Positions 30,472 through 35,040 of a stretch of DNA of 35,040 nucleotides are shown here, in pieces. How positions within the stretch are numbered: position 1 is the first letter of the stretch; each line of letters begins with the position of its first letter. The translations under genes and the position numbers were made by a program. Below the pieces are notes generated by a model. It worked only from the letters and a program-made list of their open reading frames with translations, was not told the DNA's origin and did no database searches. The DNA lies in NCBI GenBank assembly GCA_002789675.1, contig PFTR01000141.1, positions 1 to 35,040 of the forward strand. The letters are read 5' to 3'. Origin of the DNA: Alphaproteobacteria bacterium CG_4_9_14_3_um_filter_47_13 (lineage in GTDB: Bacteria > Pseudomonadota > Alphaproteobacteria > Micavibrionales > Micavibrionaceae).

Positions 30472-31491
30472 TTATAAATTTGTTTTACGGGGGTCGAAGG
30501 CATCGCGGACGGCTTCGCCGATAAATGTTAAAAGCGAGAGCATCAGCGCCAGACTGATAAAAGCAGAAATGCCAAGCCACGGCGCTTGCAGATTGTTTTT
30601 GCCCTGCGCCAGTAATTCTCCGAGCGAGGCAGAACCGGGAGGTAGGCCAAGGCCAAGAAAATCAAGGCTGGTGAGGGCGGTAATTGAACCTGTTAAAATA
30701 AAGGGCATCAGGGTCATTGTGGCCACCATCGCATTGGGCAGAACGTGGCGGCGCATGATTGTAAAACTGCCGACCCCCAAAGCATTGGCGGCACGGATAT
30801 AATCAAAGTTACGGGTGCGCAGGAATTCGGCGCGGACAACATCGACAAGGCTTACCCATGAGAACAGCAGCAGAATTAGCAACAATGTCCAGAATCCGGG
30901 GACAAACATGGCGGAAAATATAATCAGGATATAAAGGCTTGGCAAAGAAGACCAGACTTCAATAATACGCTGCATAATCATATCGAGCCAGCCGCCGTAA
31001 AATCCCTGAAACGCGCCCGCCGTGACACCGATCAGGGAACTGACCAGTGTTAATGTCAAACCGAACAGCACTGAAATCCGGAATCCGTAAATTACCCGTG
31101 CAGCGACATCGCGTCCCTGATCGTCCGTGCCGATCAGATTATCGCGTGAGGGTGGCGAAGGGGCAGGTTGCGGCAGGTTATAATTGATCGTGTCATAAGA
31201 ATAGCGGATCGGTGGCCAGAGAATCCAGCCTTGCTCCGCAATCAACTCCTGCACATAGGAATCGCGATAGGCCGTTTCTGTTTCAAAGTCCCCGCCAAAG
31301 GTGGTCTCGGGATAGGCTTTGAAAATCGGCGTATAAAGATGCCCCTGATACTTCACAAGCAAAGGTTTGTCGTTGGCCACAAAATCAGCGGATAACGTCA
31401 CAATAAACAGAAACAGAAAAATCCATAGCGACCAGAAACCACGCTTGTTGGCTTTAAACTGGGCAAGTCTGCGGCGCGTAATTGGTGACAT
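30472..31491 (-). CDS. yejE: Peptide ABC transporter permease, YejE-like
   Basis: RRLAQFKANKRGFWSLWIF; HLYTPIFKAYPETTFGGDFETETAYRD; NLIGTDDQGRDVAARVIYGFRIS; EAA loop. Confidence 0.92.
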   Translation of the reverse strand: MSPITRRRLAQFKANKRGFWSLWIFLFLFIVTLSADFVANDKPLLVKYQGHLYTPIFKAYPETTFGGDFETETAYRDSYVQELIAEQGWILWPPIRYSYDTINYNLPQPAPSPPSRDNLIGTDDQGRDVAARVIYGFRISVLFGLTLTLVSSLIGVTAGAFQGFYGGWLDMIMQRIIEVWSSLPSLYILIIFSAMFVPGFWTLLLILLLFSWVSLVDVVRAEFLRTRNFDYIRAANALGVGSFTIMRRHVLPNAMVATMTLMPFILTGSITALTSLDFLGLGLPPGSASLGELLAQGKNNLQAPWLGISAFISLALMLSLLTFIGEAVRDAFDPRKTNL

Positions 31492-31562
31492 GGGGTTATT
31501 TTAGTCACACACAAAAATAAGTCTATATAGATAATGACGGGATAGTATATTTTTTAAAGTTC

Positions 31563-31622
31563 ACAGGATCAGATGCCGGAACGTGCCCTTTAGTCTGGGG
31601 TAACTACCACACCCTATCCTGT
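31563..31622 (-). ncRNA. Candidate structured leader upstream of yejE
   Basis: ACAGGAT/ATCCTGT closing arms around 46 nt containing GGGU/ACCC; in the 136-nt gap between the 88-aa ORF and yejE. Confidence 0.3.
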
Positions 31623-31627
31623 AAAAA

Positions 31628-31894
31628 TCAATGCATTTTCTGACTGATTCCGCCTGATTTGATAAGGAGGTGCAGTTGACGCTGGATATCTTCGAGGCGT
31701 TCTTTGGCTTTCATCATCTCATCGGCGGCTTCTTTGAGGTCACGGCTGTTTTTGATGAGATAGACCTTCCGGTTTTGCAGGATTTCTGTCAGTTTTGTAA
31801 CAGCGCGCTGGCGTTCTGCCGAATTGGAATTGGAGTTTGCAGAGTTTTGTAGTTCTTGCAAGAAGTTGCAAACATTCTGGTGTGAATTTTCCAT
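31628..31894 (-). CDS. Small coiled-coil protein, unknown
   Basis: 88 aa, ATG with upstream GGGAGAT; Glu/Lys/Leu heptad-like C-terminal half. Confidence 0.6.
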   Translation of the reverse strand: MENSHQNVCNFLQELQNSANSNSNSAERQRAVTKLTEILQNRKVYLIKNSRDLKEAADEMMKAKERLEDIQRQLHLLIKSGGISQKMH

Positions 31895-31996
31895 TTTTAT
31901 CTCCCTGTTTTTATTTCACAAAGTTAATAATGTATTAACTTATGAAGGAAATATGACATAAAAATATGGAAAGTGCAAGTTTTATGGTTATAATTT

Positions 31997-33097
31997 TCAA
32001 GTTTTTCTGGATTCGAAGTCTATTCGCGGATCTACATAAACATAGACAAGATCACGAACCAGCGTCATAACAAGGCCAATCAGGGCAAAGATATAAAGAG
32101 TACCAAGAACAACCGGATAATCACGATTTATGATGGATTCGTAGCCAAGAAGCCCCAGACCATCGAGGCTGAAAATCACTTCGATCAGGAGCGAACCTGT
32201 AAAGAAGATTGCGAGAAAAGCGCTCGGAAATCCGGCAATGACGATGAGCATGGCATTACGGAAGATATGGCCGTAGAGAACCCGTTTCTCGGAAAGGCCT
32301 TTGGCGCGGGCGGTGAGAACATATTGTTTGTTAATCTCGTCCAGAAATGAATTTTTCGTCAGCATGGTCAGCCCTGCAAAGCCGCTAATGACCATCGCGC
32401 AAATGGGCAATGCCATGTGCCAGAAATAGTCAAGGATAAGCCGGAAAAGCGAGAAATCACGCCAGTGATCAGAGACAATGCCGCGTAGGGGAAAAATGTT
32501 CCAGTAACGCCCTCCCGCAAAGAGAATAATCAATAGAATTGCGAACATGAAAGAGGGGATTGCATAACCGATAAACACGGCAGCGCTTGTCCAGATATCA
32601 AAAGCCTGCCCATCCTTGACAGCCTTTTTGATGCCAAGGGGGATAGAAATCAGATAAATGATAATCGTTGACCACAGGCCAAGTGAAATAGAAACCGGCA
32701 TTTTTTCAAGCACAAGATCTAGAACACTGATATTCCGGTAATAACTCTCGCCCAGATCAAAGCGTAAATAGTTTGAAACCATCTGGAGAAAGCGTTCATG
32801 CACGGGTTTATCAAAACCGTACATGGCCTCAAGCTCTGCGATGAAAGCGGGGTCAAGACCCTGTGCGCCGCGATATTGGCTGGCCTGTCCGGTCATTTGC
32901 GCGCCGCTGGCGGCAAAATCACTGCCGCCGCTGCCGCCAATCCGTGCTGTGGCATCACCGCCATGGCCTTGTAACTCGGCAATCATACGATCTACAGGCC
33001 CACCGGGGACAAACTGGATAATCACGAAACTGACCAGCATAATGCCCAGTAGCGTTGGAATCATAAAGAGCAGGCGTTTGAGGATGTAATGTGCCAT
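31997..33097 (-). CDS. yejB: Peptide ABC transporter permease, YejB-like
   Basis: [42 protein letters not shown]; insert typical of Yej[26 protein letters not shown]. Confidence 0.93.
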   Translation of the reverse strand: MAHYILKRLLFMIPTLLGIMLVSFVIIQFVPGGPVDRMIAELQGHGGDATARIGGSGGSDFAASGAQMTGQASQYRGAQGLDPAFIAELEAMYGFDKPVHERFLQMVSNYLRFDLGESYYRNISVLDLVLEKMPVSISLGLWSTIIIYLISIPLGIKKAVKDGQAFDIWTSAAVFIGYAIPSFMFAILLIILFAGGRYWNIFPLRGIVSDHWRDFSLFRLILDYFWHMALPICAMVISGFAGLTMLTKNSFLDEINKQYVLTARAKGLSEKRVLYGHIFRNAMLIVIAGFPSAFLAIFFTGSLLIEVIFSLDGLGLLGYESIINRDYPVVLGTLYIFALIGLVMTLVRDLVYVYVDPRIDFESRKT

Positions 33098-33171
33098 GTG
33101 TATTCCTAGCATGATTTATCCGGTTTGTGCAGCCGGAATTCTTAACAGAAGAGAGCAATCGCATATAAAAG

Positions 33172-33460
33172 TTAGCATTGCGCGATGAGTTTTCGTAAGA
33201 AACTGTTGTCCCATCCGGCTCGTTTGAACTTGAGGCGATTGGAACCTTTATTTTTATTGGCTTTTATAGTGTTAAGGGTCATCCTGCGCAGGATAGCGGG
33301 ATTGGCTGGCGTATGATCCTTTCGTGATCTTGGGTAATCCTCACGCATGACAACTTCGAGAATCCGGTGCAGGGAATTTTCTATGACCCGGTGATTACGG
33401 GCAATGTCCATAAACTCCTGTGCGTTCATCACCCGGCTGAGAAGATAATAGCGTGTGTGG
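33172..33460 (-). pseudogene. ISAs1-family transposase C-terminal remnant
   Basis: RYYLLSRVMNAQEFMDIARNHRVIENSLHRILEVVMREDYPRSRKDHTPANPAILRRMTLNTIKANKNKGSNRLKFKRAGWDNSFLRKLI; in-frame TGA just upstream. Confidence 0.85.
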
Positions 33461-33555
33461 TATCATTTAAGTTGCTCCTAAAGTATTTTTTATAAATCAT
33501 GGAAAATTATTTATAAACTGTCTATTATAGAGCGAGAATAAAAATTTGTAAAAAT

Positions 33556-34959
33556 ATGATGGCTGAACAGAAATTTGAAATTATTATTATTGGTGGTGGG
33601 CCAGGGGGCTATGTGGCGGCCATTCGTGCCGCACAGCTTGGTATGAAAGTTGCTCTTGTCGAAGCCCGGCATTTGGGTGGAATTTGTTTGAATTGGGGAT
33701 GTATTCCGACAAAGGCACTACTCAGAAGTAGCGAAATCCATCATTTATTTCTGAATGCTGATCAATTTGGTTTTAAAATTAAAGGGCTGGAGTTTGATTT
33801 TAAAAAAATAATCGAACGGTCGCGCGGGGTTGCAAAACAGCTGTCAGGCGGTGTGCAGCACTTGCTTAAAAAGAATAACGTGACGGTTTTTGATGGTTTC
33901 GGTAAATTAGCAGGATCCGGAAACGTTCGCATTGAAAAAGACGGTAAGGAAATTGTGGTTTTATCGTCTCCTCATATTATTATTGCAACGGGCGCACGGG
34001 CACGAACTTTGCCTGGTCTGGAGCCGGATGAAAAATTGGTTTGGACGTACAAGGAAGCTATGACTCCAGAGTCTTTGCCAAAATCACTGCTGGTTGTAGG
34101 GTCAGGCGCGATCGGTATCGAATTCGCCAGCTTTTACCACAATATGGGTACAGAGGTGACTGTCGTAGAAATTATGGATCGCATTCTGCCGGTAGAAGAC
34201 GAGGAAATTTCCGTTTTTGCCCGCAAGCAATTTGAAAAGCAGGGTATGAAAATACGAACAGGGGCGAAGGTAACAAGACTTGATAAGAGTCAAAATAATG
34301 TAACGGCGTTAATTGCATCGGATGGAAAATCTGAAAAATTGATATTTGATCGTGTGATTATGGCCATTGGTATTGTTGGAAATTCCGAAAATATTGGTTT
34401 GGAAAGAACCAGGGTCAGGATGGATCGGGGACATATTATTACCAATGAATGGATGCAAACAGATGAACCCGGTGTTTATGCAATTGGTGATGTTACATGC
34501 GCCCCATGGCTTGCTCATAAGGCAAGTCACGAAGGAATTATTTGTGTTGAGCACATTAAGGGGTTGGAAAATACCCACCCTTTGAATAAAGAGAATATTC
34601 CGGGGTGTACTTATTGTATGCCACAGGTTGCTTCGGTGGGATTGACGGAAAAGGCAGCGGTAGAGAAGGGCTATAAAGTCAGAGTCGGAAGATTTCCATT
34701 TAGGGGCAATGGTAAAGCGATTGCTTTGGGGGAACCGGAAGGTCTGGTAAAGACTATTTTTGATGCCGCAACGGGAGAGTTGCTTGGTGCCCATATGATG
34801 GGTGCAGAAGTTACCGAATTAATTCAAGGGTTTGTTATCGCAAAAACGCTTGAGAGCACGGAAGCCGATTTAATGCATACGGTGTTTCCACACCCCACGC
34901 TTTCCGAAATGATGCATGAAAGTGTGCTTGATGCCTATGGGCAGGTTATTCATTTTTAA
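33556..34959 (+). CDS. lpdA: Dihydrolipoyl dehydrogenase
   Basis: IIIGGGPGGYVAAIRAAQLG; GGICLNWGCIPTKALL redox site; AIGDVTCAPWLAHKASHEG; HPHPTLSE-type C-terminus. Confidence 0.96.
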   Translation: MMAEQKFEIIIIGGGPGGYVAAIRAAQLGMKVALVEARHLGGICLNWGCIPTKALLRSSEIHHLFLNADQFGFKIKGLEFDFKKIIERSRGVAKQLSGGVQHLLKKNNVTVFDGFGKLAGSGNVRIEKDGKEIVVLSSPHIIIATGARARTLPGLEPDEKLVWTYKEAMTPESLPKSLLVVGSGAIGIEFASFYHNMGTEVTVVEIMDRILPVEDEEISVFARKQFEKQGMKIRTGAKVTRLDKSQNNVTALIASDGKSEKLIFDRVIMAIGIVGNSENIGLERTRVRMDRGHIITNEWMQTDEPGVYAIGDVTCAPWLAHKASHEGIICVEHIKGLENTHPLNKENIPGCTYCMPQVASVGLTEKAAVEKGYKVRVGRFPFRGNGKAIALGEPEGLVKTIFDAATGELLGAHMMGAEVTELIQGFVIAKTLESTEADLMHTVFPHPTLSEMMHESVLDAYGQVIHF

Positions 34960-34964
34960 TAAGA

Positions 34965-35040
34965 CAGAGGTGGTCTCAGAAAATCGGACATGTTGCTAAG
35001 GTGGAATTCTGACATTAAAACGAAAGGGATCTACCGATAT
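34965..35040 (+). mobile_element. 5' end of an IS element (IS3-family-like, tentative), continuing out of the window
   Basis: Perfect reverse-complement match of 34965-35025 to 1-61; begins 5 nt after the lpdA stop. Confidence 0.6.

Overview
The window looks like an alphaproteobacterial chromosomal segment dominated by housekeeping genes. They include rpmB, a divergent tgt, a TIGR02302/DUF4175 membrane protein, a TlpA-like thioredoxin, ubiG, lysC, a RodZ-like HTH protein, prfA, prmC, a DUF4167 protein, clpB, a MurC/Mpl-type ligase, clpX, sufE, hisS, a DUF1194 VWA protein, cobT, an M20 amidohydrolase, yejE, yejB and lpdA. The window is bracketed by a 61-bp perfect inverted repeat (1-61 and 34965-35025) that resembles the end of an outward-facing IS element; the IS3-family assignment is tentative. 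An ISAs1-type transposase remnant (33172-~33460) lies between yejB and lpdA. The accessory-looking part is ~27.8-33.5 kb: three adjacent divergent GNAT-like proteins, one of which appears to start at a non-canonical AUA, an M20 hydrolase, and a Yej-type permease pair without adjacent yejA or yejF and split by an orphan 88-aa coiled-coil ORF and a candidate structured leader. Other notable points are a Tgt that has lost the Zn-binding Cys cluster and carries an altered substrate loop, a likely loss of argH and lysA around a retained lptM-like lipoprotein gene, an orphan cobT, an inverted repeat plus heat-shock-like -35 upstream of clpB, and a REP-like double hairpin. No CRISPR array, tRNA or rRNA was recognised. 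All homology calls come from motif recognition by eye; no searches were run.
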